Assembly: GCA_910588535.1 (NCBI GenBank)
Contig: CAJUOO010000015.1
Location: forward strand, 1-55,300
Length of the DNA: 55,300 bases
Direction of reading: 5' to 3'
DNA from: an uncultured Lachnospiraceae bacterium
Lineage (GTDB): Bacteria > Bacillota > Clostridia > Lachnospirales > Lachnospiraceae
Shown: piece by piece, positions 1-7,806 of the stretch
Layout: each line of letters starts with the position of its first letter
How positions within the stretch are numbered: position 1 is the first letter of the stretch
Position numbers and translations under genes: made by a program
Notes under the pieces: generated by a model
The model's database searches: none
The model's input: the letters and a program-made list of their open reading frames with translations, nothing else
What the model was told of the DNA's origin: nothing

Positions 1-2
1 AC

Positions 3-173
3 TTAATAGTATAGATTGTTCAACTTTTCTTGTCCACACTTATATACTAACACCACATTGCTGTAGGATTTGAAATGCCGCTTGTCCATGGTTTGAAGAT
101 ACTGCCATGCTCGCATCTGTGTATCTTTTTCTAAATTAAAGCGAAGGTTTGTGCTGCGGATATTCTCACTCAT
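3..173 (-). CDS. ParR/StbB-like small partner of ParM, probably truncated
   Basis: A 56-residue frame begins 4 bp after the parM stop (ATG at 173) and ends at 3-5. The first ~40 residues (SENIRSTNLRFNL, then RAWQYLQTMDKRHFKSYS) resemble, from memory, the small proteins that follow ParM/StbA genes in clostridial mobile elements and are thought to be their DNA-binding adaptor. Those relatives are usually longer than 100 residues. Here the similarity stops after about 'SNVVL' and the frame closes within 20 codons. This suggests a frameshift, or an insertion whose end lies in the first ~50 bp of the window. The assignment as ParR partner is inferred from position and weak sequence memory. Confidence 0.5.
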   Translation of the reverse strand: MSENIRSTNLRFNLEKDTQMRAWQYLQTMDKRHFKSYSNVVLVYKCGQEKLNNLYY

Positions 174-176
174 GGG

Positions 177-1094
177 TTACTCCTTCCTGCGAAGGCTTGC
201 AAAGGCGAGATATTCATAACCTTTGGCTGTCGCACAAATGTCATCCAGAATGGTCACTCGGCTTTCATCGTACTGTCCGAAGTGTTTTACCAGACAGCCG
301 CCACCACCCACGATATACAGTCGCATCAGCTCCGGATTGTATTCATAGCGTCTGAGCGTTGCGAAAATATCAGCTACATAACGCTTGGCTACGGATGTGA
401 TACAGTCCAGATACGGCTTACTGATGTCGGCAGTTCCGAAACGAAGCACCTGTTCAATGGTGGATTCTTCAATTTTCACGCCGAAGCTGTCCAACACCGC
501 ATTCTTGGCGGCGATCATACATTGGTTGACACCGAACTTTTCTGTCCAACAGCGGCTTTCTACAGCCTTTTTGTTGTTGATATACAGAATGTTCATGGTG
601 CCGTTTCCGATGTCTGCCAGAAGATTGGTTCCTTTGAAATCTCCCAGATGGCTGACAATGGCAGGGTATCCCTGCGGGAAGAGACTGCATCCTACAAAAC
701 GGATATGGTAGTACTTGCCGTTAAATCGGAAGTCCACCTCCTTGTTACGGAGCAGATAGCTTCGGAAATCTTCACGCTGTTTGCGAATCCAGGTCAGCGG
801 CAGACCGGCAGCCAGATGAACATCAGCTTCACGGATGCCATATACATTCAGCTCTCTGGCGACCGCCATAAGAGTCAGAATGTAGTAGTCCTCATCCATA
901 GCCTTGTCTGCGATAAATTCCTTATGACCTTCCCCGATACGGTAATAGATGCCGCCATACTCCAGAATGTTACCGGAAAAGATTGGCTCGGTTTCATAAG
1001 CTGTTACTCCAGTAGGCGTCACGGTGTTGGCTGTCTTGATGTTGCCGTAGCCATGATCCACGGCAATGATTTTGATGTTATTCAGTTCTCTCAT
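177..1094 (-). CDS. parM: ParM/StbA-type actin-like plasmid segregation protein
   Basis: 305 residues if started at the ATG at 1094, which has an AAGGAGG site 10 bp upstream; the frame is open further upstream but without such a site. Actin-fold phosphate motifs are visible: IIAVDHGYGNIK near residue 8 (phosphate 1), LLADIGNGTMNI in the middle (phosphate 2) and LYIVGGGG near the C-terminus (adenosine). The family polymerises to segregate low-copy plasmids and is also found in integrative and conjugative elements. The following gene would be its ParR adaptor. Its presence inside the sigK-interrupting element suggests a plasmid-like circular phase or ICE ancestry (inference). Confidence 0.85.
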   Translation of the reverse strand: MRELNNIKIIAVDHGYGNIKTANTVTPTGVTAYETEPIFSGNILEYGGIYYRIGEGHKEFIADKAMDEDYYILTLMAVARELNVYGIREADVHLAAGLPLTWIRKQREDFRSYLLRNKEVDFRFNGKYYHIRFVGCSLFPQGYPAIVSHLGDFKGTNLLADIGNGTMNILYINNKKAVESRCWTEKFGVNQCMIAAKNAVLDSFGVKIEESTIEQVLRFGTADISKPYLDCITSVAKRYVADIFATLRRYEYNPELMRLYIVGGGGCLVKHFGQYDESRVTILDDICATAKGYEYLAFASLRRKE

Positions 1095-1142
1095 TTGCTC
1101 TGTACCTCCTTGTGCTTGTTTGTGTTCATAAAAAATGCCCCC

Positions 1143-1220
1143 TTTCAGTAGATTTGCTTTGAAGTAGCACCGGATTTTCTGATTTGGTGCTGTTTTCATT
1201 GCAATTTCATTCTACTGAAA
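1143..1220 (-). promoter_or_regulatory. Nested inverted repeats ahead of parM
   Basis: On the minus strand a 10-bp arm TTTCAGTAGA (1211-1220) is repeated inverted as TCTACTGAAA (1143-1152). Inside it AGCACC and GGTGCT (1166-1171 and 1186-1191) form a second perfect inverted repeat with a 14-nt loop. A G-run and a T-run follow (GGGGGCATTTTTT), so the outer stem could act as an attenuator. Equally, the array could be a centromere-like binding site for the ParR partner. The function is inferred; the repeats are directly visible. Confidence 0.45.
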
Positions 1221-1268
1221 GAGGGTGTAAAACACATTGAGCGTGGATTGAGTGGAAATTGAGCAAAA

Positions 1269-1305
1269 AGAAAAACAGCCACACACCGTAGTGCATGACT
1301 GCTGT
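1269..1305 (-). terminator. Rho-independent terminator after the XRE regulator
   Basis: Minus-strand hairpin with arms GCAGTCATGCAC and GTGTGTGGCTG around a TACG loop, followed by a T-rich tail. It sits 12 bp past the stop of the membrane-linked XRE regulator. A near-identical hairpin lies at 3554-3581. Confidence 0.8.
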
Positions 1306-1316
1306 AGAAAATGGTT

Positions 1317-1955
1317 TTAGTTTTGTTCTTTTGGCAAATAGCGTTTGTCTATTGAAAGATTAACACAAGTTGCCGCTGCAATATAGATCACTAAGATAAT
1401 AACCTCTAACACCAAAGTACAATATGGACGAGGATAGAATCTTGCAGCGCTGTTTACGATAAATCTAACGGGGAAGTACAGACCCAACCACGCAGAAATC
1501 TTATAAAACTTTCTGCGGAAGTTCTTCGTTTTTTCTGTTGCGCTGGCGGCTTTCTTTTGATAAGCATATTCAAAACCACCAATAGCTGCAACAAATGGAA
1601 TAAAACTCAAAAAACCAAAGAACACATTTTGCAGAATAACCGTTGTCATAAACTGCATCAAAAGCACCATGACTTCGAGCGTGACCAAATAAATCATAAT
1701 CTGCCCAAGATTATCATTTTGTACTTCTTTTACCTTCGGCAGGTCATTGTCGCTCTGGTAATCATCATTCAGTAAGTAATCTGTGGTAACACCGAACAGC
1801 TTACTGAGTTGAAGAATGTTGCTTGCATCAGGCATCGCAGTACCCGATTCCCAACGAGAAATAGCTTGTCGTGATACATTCAGCTTTTCAGCCAAATCTT
1901 CCTGCGACATTCCATTAGATTTCCTTAATCCGATAATTTTATCTGATAGTTTCAT
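1317..1955 (-). CDS. XRE-family regulator with C-terminal membrane segments
   Basis: 212 residues. Residues 1-60 are a textbook XRE/Cro helix-turn-helix (LSDKIIGLRKSNGMSQEDLA, then VSRQAISRWE). After a polar linker the rest contains about three hydrophobic stretches (near residues 85-110, 112-130, and 180-200), so this is a membrane-tethered repressor-like protein. The ATG at 1955 has an AGGAGG site 6 bp upstream. It has its own terminator, so it is probably monocistronic. The family is common in Firmicutes and mobile elements; the target is unknown. It could control the element or simply be cargo. Confidence 0.85.
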   Translation of the reverse strand: MKLSDKIIGLRKSNGMSQEDLAEKLNVSRQAISRWESGTAMPDASNILQLSKLFGVTTDYLLNDDYQSDNDLPKVKEVQNDNLGQIMIYLVTLEVMVLLMQFMTTVILQNVFFGFLSFIPFVAAIGGFEYAYQKKAASATEKTKNFRRKFYKISAWLGLYFPVRFIVNSAARFYPRPYCTLVLEVIILVIYIAAATCVNLSIDKRYLPKEQN

Positions 1956-2054
1956 TTGAAAACCTCCTTTGCTTTTGTGATTTCATTGTACTTAATACTA
2001 CCATGGAACTCCACCACATCAGCTTTACATCTCCGCAACATGAGTTTACATTGT

Positions 2055-3353
2055 TTATTTTTCAAGAATTTGCGGATCAAGGAGGAAGTCATAAATGTTC
2101 ACAGTCAAAATACCATACTCATCATAGTGTGGCTGAACGATGTCTTTGGTAACAACGATTTTCTTGAAAGAATCATCAATCTTTCTAAACGGTCTGATTT
2201 CCTGAGTGCGTTTCGCTTCATCAGGCAACGAGTATGCAGACTGGATGTAGTATCTGGAAGAACCAAGATTGCATACAAAATCAACTTCAAGTTGTTTGCG
2301 GATAACCTTACCATCCTGATCTCGCTCTGCAATCGGTATTACACCTACATCCACGCTGTAGCCACGCATACGAAGTTCGTTATAAATTACATTCTCCATA
2401 GAATGGGTCTGCTCGAACTGACGGAAATTGATTCTGGCATTGCGAAGTCCAAGATCGGAAAAGTAATATTTCTTTGGGGTTTCAATATATGCTTTTCCTT
2501 TAATGTCATATCTTTGTGCTGATTCAATCAGGAAAGAGTCCTCAAAATAATCCAGATATTTCTTAATGGTAGCGGAAGTGATTCTGGATTTCTTTACCGT
2601 CTTGAAAGTATTCTTTAATTTTTCCGGATTGGTCAGCGAGCCAATGGCAGAGGAAAGAATGTTCAGAAGATCTTCCAGTTCTCCGATGTTCTTTACTCGG
2701 TTACGTTTAGTAATATCTCGAAGATAAATCTCATTGAACAGATTCTGCAATGCAACTGCCTTATCGTTTGCTCCCTCACGAAGAACAACCAGAGGGATAC
2801 CGCCATACAGCATATATTCAGATAATCCCATGTACTTATCACCGTTGTAAATGGTCATAAACTCGGCAAAGCTCAGGGGATACATATGAACCTCGTCACC
2901 ACGACCAGCGAACTCGGTGGCTATATCTTTAGACAAAAGTTTTGCGTTACTTCCGGTCACAAATACATCCATATTATCTTTACGAAGATAGCCATTCAGA
3001 ACAGCTTCAAAGCAATCCAACATCTGAATTTCATCAAGCAGCAGATAATACATTCCTTCACCTACAACTTTGGAACGGATATAAGCCATGAACTTTTCAG
3101 GGTCAACTCCACGCTTTTCCTTTTCAATCTGAATCAGGCTTTCGCCAATCAGATAAAGATCATCGGCTGAGTCAAAAGCAAAGCGAATGATGTGGTCAGC
3201 ATCAACTCCGCTTTCCAATAAGTGATGATAAAACAGATTATTCAATAAATAGGATTTACCACATCGGCGAATACCGGTAATTACCTTAATCAGTCCATTA
3301 TTCTTTCTTTTTATCAATTTATCCAAATAAAAATCTCTGCGAATCTCCATCAT
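2055..3353 (-). CDS. AAA+ ATPase of the AAA_14/DUF4143 family
   Basis: 432 residues. The N-terminal half is a P-loop ATPase: Walker A GIRRCGKS near residues 27-34, Walker B YYLLLDEIQML near 95-105, and a sensor-like VFVTGSNAKLL. The C-terminal half from about residue 210 fits DUF4143, with a terminal nuclease-like region (LEVDFVCN). Tandem ATGs follow an AGGAGG site; a TTG just upstream is too close to it. The family is widespread in anaerobes, often in variable loci, and its role is poorly defined. Two 34-bp direct repeats in the upstream region probably carry its promoter and operator. It lies alone, between two terminators. Confidence 0.85.
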   Translation of the reverse strand: MMEIRRDFYLDKLIKRKNNGLIKVITGIRRCGKSYLLNNLFYHHLLESGVDADHIIRFAFDSADDLYLIGESLIQIEKEKRGVDPEKFMAYIRSKVVGEGMYYLLLDEIQMLDCFEAVLNGYLRKDNMDVFVTGSNAKLLSKDIATEFAGRGDEVHMYPLSFAEFMTIYNGDKYMGLSEYMLYGGIPLVVLREGANDKAVALQNLFNEIYLRDITKRNRVKNIGELEDLLNILSSAIGSLTNPEKLKNTFKTVKKSRITSATIKKYLDYFEDSFLIESAQRYDIKGKAYIETPKKYYFSDLGLRNARINFRQFEQTHSMENVIYNELRMRGYSVDVGVIPIAERDQDGKVIRKQLEVDFVCNLGSSRYYIQSAYSLPDEAKRTQEIRPFRKIDDSFKKIVVTKDIVQPHYDEYGILTVNIYDFLLDPQILEK

Positions 3354-3369
3354 CAAACCTCCTTGCGAA

Positions 3370-3487
3370 AGATTTTTGCAACTTGTTGCACTTTTCTATT
3401 CTATTATATCCAGATAGACTTCAAAAATCAATATATCAGATACTCTTTAGAATAGATTTTTGTGACTTGTTGCATTTTTCTATTCTA
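3370..3487 (-). promoter_or_regulatory. Two 34-bp direct repeats upstream of the AAA+ ATPase gene
   Basis: 3370-3403 and 3454-3487 match at 31 of 34 positions. The first contains the perfect palindrome TGCAACAAGTTGCA; in the second the palindrome is degraded (TGCAACAAGTCACA). The 84-bp start-to-start spacing equals about eight helical turns. This arrangement is what a regulator-binding pair looks like, but the bound factor is unknown. Confidence 0.5.
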
Positions 3488-3546
3488 CAATCATATTATA
3501 TGCTTTAGTAGCGATTATTATCCCGTATTTTAATCGTGTTCCTGCT

Positions 3547-3581
3547 AAAAAAAGCAGCCACACACCGAAGTGCATGACTGC
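3547..3581 (-). terminator. Rho-independent terminator, UUCG-capped
   Basis: The minus strand gives a 12-bp stem (GCAGTCATGCAC / GTGTGTGGCTGC, with G-T wobbles) closed by TTCG and followed by seven T. It lies 14 bp after the stop of the unknown gene at 3596 and is nearly identical to the terminator at 1269-1305. Confidence 0.85.
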
Positions 3582-3595
3582 AATCAAAAGAATCA

Positions 3596-4312
3596 TCATT
3601 TAAATAATTGCTCACTACTAAACGAAATAAATCCTATAGGTGCATTTCCACCGTTTGGATTCTTCGTCATCTTAGGTGAGGCTACAATTTCTTTCAATCT
3701 CTGTGAAGCGGTTTTATCGCATTGCTTAATCATTTTATTGCACCATTCATCTGAGGTATCTGCCGTTGCATACATAAAGGTATAATTTTCAGGAAGAAGC
3801 CATTGTCCAAAAATTGGAATAGTTCGATTATTATAGCCTTCGAGATTTCCCAGTTCTGAATCAATTACAATTCCCACCTTTTTATTGTCAGGAATTATTT
3901 CTTGCAATTTTTTTATTACCTCCATCCAAGTAACGGATTCTATTTTCATTGCCCATGGATGATACCAGTCGATTAGCATATAAGGCTTACATATCATATT
4001 TCTTTCGTAATCATTGATTTTTTCTATCTCACCATAATAAATTGCTGCTGCTGAGCAATAAAAATCGCCGCACTTTTCAGGATGTGTATTGGTATCCATC
4101 GCAAATATGAACTCGAAATTTTCAGGCCATGATCCAACTTGGTCAGTAACAAATTCCAAACCGGTAGCTTTTGCTACCACACGTTCTTTTCTCTCACCTT
4201 GGTAGCTACGAATCATCGACTGCTCACCTATATCATAGGGCACCCCATCTTTGTCAGCAATTACGAATTGCCCCTTATCATAAGATATACGCATACTCCA
4301 ATCTTTTGGCAA
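3596..4312 (-). CDS. Unrecognised protein of the sigK element
   Basis: 238 residues from a TTG at 4312, or 232 from the ATG at 4294. I do not recognise the family. The sequence is soluble-looking and rich in Trp and Tyr (SWPENFEFIFAMDTNTHP; IDWYHPWAMKIE), with an acidic middle (VGIVIDSELGNL), and has no signal peptide or membrane segment. The annotated start looks internal: the same frame stays open upstream for about 27 more codons with protein-like, basic content (KKATFPRSNK, KQIRLPKDW), but no start codon is found there. See the entry at 4313-4380. It is followed by its own terminator. Confidence 0.6.
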   Translation of the reverse strand: MPKDWSMRISYDKGQFVIADKDGVPYDIGEQSMIRSYQGERKERVVAKATGLEFVTDQVGSWPENFEFIFAMDTNTHPEKCGDFYCSAAAIYYGEIEKINDYERNMICKPYMLIDWYHPWAMKIESVTWMEVIKKLQEIIPDNKKVGIVIDSELGNLEGYNNRTIPIFGQWLLPENYTFMYATADTSDEWCNKMIKQCDKTASQRLKEIVASPKMTKNPNGGNAPIGFISFSSEQLFK

Positions 4313-4380
4313 TCTTATTTGTTTGCTTGATTGGATTTTATTACTTCGAGGAAATGTTGCTTTTTTTCTTTTTTTCCCAT
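4313..4380 (-). other. 5' end of the unknown gene in a shifted frame, with A AAA AAG heptamer
   Basis: An ATG at 4380 opens a 21-codon frame that contains two runs of seven A and then stops. A -1 shift at A AAA AAG (4366-4360) leads exactly into the frame of the 3596-4312 gene, giving an uninterrupted basic N-terminus. Either one A has been lost from a homopolymer (mutation, phase variation or sequencing error) or the site is a real -1 slippery heptamer like that of dnaX. Confidence 0.45.
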
Positions 4381-4397
4381 AGTGTTCACCGTTCTAA

Positions 4398-5549
4398 TTA
4401 CTTCATTTTCTGACTAATCTGCTTTCCTAAATACACTCCCGCCTGTGCATATGTTCCAAGCAAGTCCTGTTTCTTTGCTTCGATCATATCCGGCTCAAAC
4501 TCAAAGACCGTTTCATAAATTTCCATAGCCTTCTGGAAGTGAGAAGTTGCTTGCTGAATTTCTCCCATAGTCAGGCGGATACCGCCCATTGCTTCCTGAA
4601 CGTTGGCATAATCCAGACCCGTATCAGAATTATATTCTCGGATCACACGACAGAGTTTTCGCAGAGCAGACAGACCAATATCAGGCTGTCCCATATCCGT
4701 CAGCAATACAGCATAATTGGTAATCTGCACAATGCTGTCATGGTAATAAGCCAGACCATATTCCTCTATAATTCTGATAGCCTGTTCCATGTTCTCTTTG
4801 GCAAGTTCCAGTTTGCCGTTCACACGGTACATACCACCAAGATTAGCATAAAGGTTGGAAACCAGAAGCGCATTATCTGCTGTGATCTCTGGAATCATAG
4901 CAATGGCATCTTTCTGCATCTTGATTGCTTTATCCGATTTCTTCTCATAGGCAGCTTGATAGCTAAGAAGTAATGCACGGTCAGCCACAGAACCTATAGC
5001 GGAATCTTTCAGTAGCGCTGACAGTGTATCAAGAACCAGTTCCATGCCCGGATAATAATGATAATTCTCCATATACGGGAACACATCTTCCAAGAAACGA
5101 AGATAGACCAGCATATCATCATTTTCAATCTGAATTATGATAGATTCGATAGTCTGGAACAACTGTTTATAATAGGAAACTTCTTCTCCGTGGCGTAGGC
5201 AGATCTGCTGTAAACTATCCAGCAAGATGCGGCAACCCTGTACAGAAGGTTTTGTTTCTTCCATTGTCACTTCCTGCATCATTGGATGAAGAGCAATCAT
5301 ACGACCTTCCATTGCCTTGATGAAGCCTTTTTCAATCAGGGCATTGACAGTATTCATATCACGCAACTTCAGCCAGTTCGCAAACAATCTGTTTTGAACT
5401 CCCGCCAACGGAGACAGCGCAAGGTTTCTCATAATATCTGTTTCTGCTTCTGAAAGCTGATACAGAGAGAACAACGTGTGAATGTGGTCATAATAGGTAG
5501 CCTTGCGACTTTTGCCATCTTTTGGAGATACCGATGGTATCGGTAGCAT
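4398..5549 (-). pseudogene. C-terminal TPR-like half of a frameshifted STAND NTPase
   Basis: The frame from 5549 continues the protein started at 6750, after a one-base shift near 5520-5523. About 370 residues remain, largely alpha-helical with repeated TPR-type helices (LYANLGGMYRVNGKLELAKE; NYAVLLTDMGQPDIGLSALR; ALRKLC). The ATG at 5549 lies upstream of the join point and in the wrong context, so it is not a real start. In intact relatives the repeats would sense a ligand or partner and drive assembly by the NTPase half (family knowledge). Left alone it is probably not expressed as a functional protein. Confidence 0.75.
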
Positions 5550-6750
5550 CCAGGGCGGCTTTTTCCTCTTTTAGCTTCTTTAACAGGAGCAATGGCTCCA
5601 TAATTCCGCTTTCCAATAAACGGGCTGACATTTCTACTGCAAGAGTATGACTGTGTACAGTTTGGATGATTTGCTCCAAAACAGGGCGGTTCTTTTCAGC
5701 TTCAGAATAGAAACACCCCATTAACTTAACCAACGCTTCTATATCAGCGATTTCTTCCAGATTCATGGAAGTGTAATTGTCAAATCTACTTCGGGTAGTG
5801 AACAGAATACGGCAATGATATTTCAGTATTACATCCAGAATACTGTCCTTCGCTGTTACAGTATTGAAGTTATCAATAATCAGCAGACTGTCTGCTCTCA
5901 GTTTGCGAAGATGGCGATGGTGTCTGCTGAATCTTGCATCGGCAGTTTCGTTTTCATCTACATCATCAGCAAAGTCCAGATTTACAATATCGTTCTTCAG
6001 ATCACCAGAGTAGGTGATGTACATGATATTGGTGTATTCTTTGTCGTACTTTTTCGCATAGGCTTTTGCCAATTCGCTTTTACCAATACCGGCAATACCC
6101 TGAACAAACACTTTTCCCTTTGAGCAAAGAAGCTCATGGAGCTTTTCCAACTCTGCATCACGACCACAGAAATGGCGGCACGGTCTTGGAACTTTTGCAT
6201 CAAAGATAAAATCACGCATCAGCGGTGAGAAAGAACCGGATGCTAAAAGTGCCTTGTTATTGACATCACGTTTTCTGAACTCACGCTCCATACCGAAGAA
6301 TAAAACCGCAGCAAGAAAATCCGCTTTATCTCTATCTGTACGACAAGGATAACTTGCAGTCAGTTTATTCTTAACTTCTGGTGAAATGGTTGTATCCTGA
6401 ATCAACAATGTGTGAGCAGCTTCCGCAGCCATAGCACTGTCATACATCAATGGCAGCACATTGTATTCTATATCAGCTGAAAGAAGATCCCTGTTTTCTT
6501 CATTCATATAATAAGAAATTATTCGAGGGCTGATTCTTGCCTGCCCATTGAACCAACGGCATACCTGCCCGTTATCAAAAGCATAATCCATCGAATCTGC
6601 ATCGCCACAGAAAGATGCAAATACCTGATCCAACAGATGCATCTGGTCAATCTTAACTTCTTCATTAAGATTTCGGTCAACAATGGTGCGTTCGTCATTG
6701 ATATATTTACGAATAATGGTGATGACTGAACTGAAATCTAAATATTCCAT
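5488..6750 (-). pseudogene. N-terminal half of a STAND (NB-ARC-like) NTPase, frameshifted
   Basis: 420 residues from the ATG at 6750 (GGAAGGAGAG site 6 bp upstream; the TTG six codons earlier overlaps that site). Residues 1-190 are an uncharacterised helical region. The NTPase core begins near CRHFCGRDAELEKL (about 191), with Walker A GIAGIGKS at 218-225, Walker B SLLIIDNF near 290 and the sensor RILFTTRS. The frame runs off 20 codons after LDATDTIGISK. Removing one A from the AAAA run (minus strand, 5523-5520) restores a single protein of about 780 residues through 4398. Such regulators are often cargo or defence-related in mobile elements; no role is shown here. Confidence 0.8.
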
Positions 6751-6964
6751 AGACAGCTCTCCTTCCAAAAAGTAGTCAATTTGCGTTCAATTCACGCTCA
6801 ATGAATCTTTGACAGATTCTTGATAAGATGATACCACGAAAGAAGTTCCGCAGTACCCCAACAATATTATAGCAGAAAACGCCATTTTTTGAAGTAGGAA
6901 AACAGGCGTTATAAGTTGGGAATAGCGGACAACTTCTCTCTCATAGACTGAAATATCGAGGGAG

Positions 6965-7189
6965 GTGCGTGGTATCGCAAGAAAGAGTGCTCCAATCAAT
7001 GTAATTGTCCATTATCCGAAAACCATAGAGGGTCAGCGTGAATTGGCAGAACGTGTTGCCGGTGTCCACTCAGATATGGTCAATCAGCATATTAAAAAAT
7101 TGAATTGTCCTTCCGATCAGAAGGTACAGCTACTGGATGCGGTTATAAAATCCGTATCCAGCAAGAAAGCAGGTGAACAAACTCTGTAA
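6965..7189 (+). CDS. Small conserved mobile-element protein
   Basis: 74 residues from a GTG at 6965 that abuts the GGGAGG site, so the true start is uncertain; no ATG is available. The core (INVIVHYPKT, RVAGVHSDMVNQHIKKLNCP, KVQLLDAVIKSV) resembles, from memory, small proteins next to recombinase or relaxase genes in clostridial elements. It has no signal peptide and no catalytic motif that I can see. It is the only plus-strand gene in this part of the element and ends in a bidirectional terminator shared with the converging XRE gene. Confidence 0.6.
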   Translation: MRGIARKSAPINVIVHYPKTIEGQRELAERVAGVHSDMVNQHIKKLNCPSDQKVQLLDAVIKSVSSKKAGEQTL

Positions 7190-7207
7190 GTTTGAACACC
7201 TGCTTTT
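7166..7207. terminator. Bidirectional terminator between converging genes
   Basis: AAGCAGGTG and CACCTGCTT arms, extended by ACAAAC/GTTTG, are followed by T6 on the plus strand and preceded by an A-rich side. The hairpin overlaps the 3' end of the 6965 gene and sits 3 bp before the stop of the gene at 7210. Confidence 0.8.
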
Positions 7208-7209
7208 TT

Positions 7210-7806
7210 CTATACCTTGATTTTATCTTTGAAATATTTGTTCCAGGAATTGATATTCATTCGCTTCTCGTCAGCTTCCCATGCTCGAAGTAAATTCGGT
7301 TCAATTCCCATTAACCGTGCGAAAGGCTTTTTCTTTAGCCCAAGACTCTCACGATATTCTTGTATCAGTTTTCCTTGCCCTTTATATAAGAAGCGATTGT
7401 AATCATCCAACAAATCGTCAACAGGAACCTGATAGAGTTCTGCCAGCTTGTCCACGATTTCTTTCGGATAATGGTCTACATATCCAACCTCAAAGTCTAT
7501 GTAATGTCCTCTGGTAATTCCAATCAACTCAGCAACTTCTTTCTGCATCAGGCCCATATGATGACGACACCAACGAAGCCTGTCCTGCACATTCGGTATA
7601 TCTTCATAATTCTGATACTGCTGATTGAACAACTGTGCTTCCAACAACCTGCGAGGGGCTATCAGTCGGAAACTATGGATATACATGGGTGCATACCTCA
7701 CATAACCGTCTGAAGTCGAACAAAGGATGTATATATTCTCGGAAACCTGTGCCAGAATACGCCATTTGAGTTCTTTTCTGCTCTGGGGGTACTGGTTTGG
7801 AACCAT
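7210..7806 (-). CDS. XRE-type helix-turn-helix protein at the element end
   Basis: 198 residues from the ATG at 7806; the frame also opens at 7842, but that ATG lies on the sigK side of the junction. The N-terminal ~80 residues are an unusual domain (NQYPQSRKELKWRILAQVS, IYILCSTSDGYVRYAPM). An XRE helix-turn-helix follows (LGLMQKEVAELIGITRGHYI), and a second HTH-like region ends the protein (GLKKKPFARLMGIEPNLLRA). No good ribosome site precedes 7806, so expression may depend on sequence that changes when the element excises. It could control excision, but this is inferred only from position. Confidence 0.75.
   Translation of the reverse strand: MVPNQYPQSRKELKWRILAQVSENIYILCSTSDGYVRYAPMYIHSFRLIAPRRLLEAQLFNQQYQNYEDIPNVQDRLRWCRHHMGLMQKEVAELIGITRGHYIDFEVGYVDHYPKEIVDKLAELYQVPVDDLLDDYNRFLYKGQGKLIQEYRESLGLKKKPFARLMGIEPNLLRAWEADEKRMNINSWNKYFKDKIKV

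Noticed and set aside
177..1199. Longer ParM start at 1199
   Set aside because: It would translate the nested inverted repeats and has no ribosome site. The ATG at 1094 follows AAGGAGG and begins the actin fold.
1236..6802. 17-bp motif CATTGAGCGTGRATTGA near both 1236 and 6786
   Set aside because: One mismatch in 17 between two places in 7.8 kb is close to chance expectation, and the orientation relative to the genes differs.
6787..6999. 70-codon minus-strand frame in the element
   Set aside because: It overlaps the promoter region and start of the better supported gene at 6965, and has no ribosome site.
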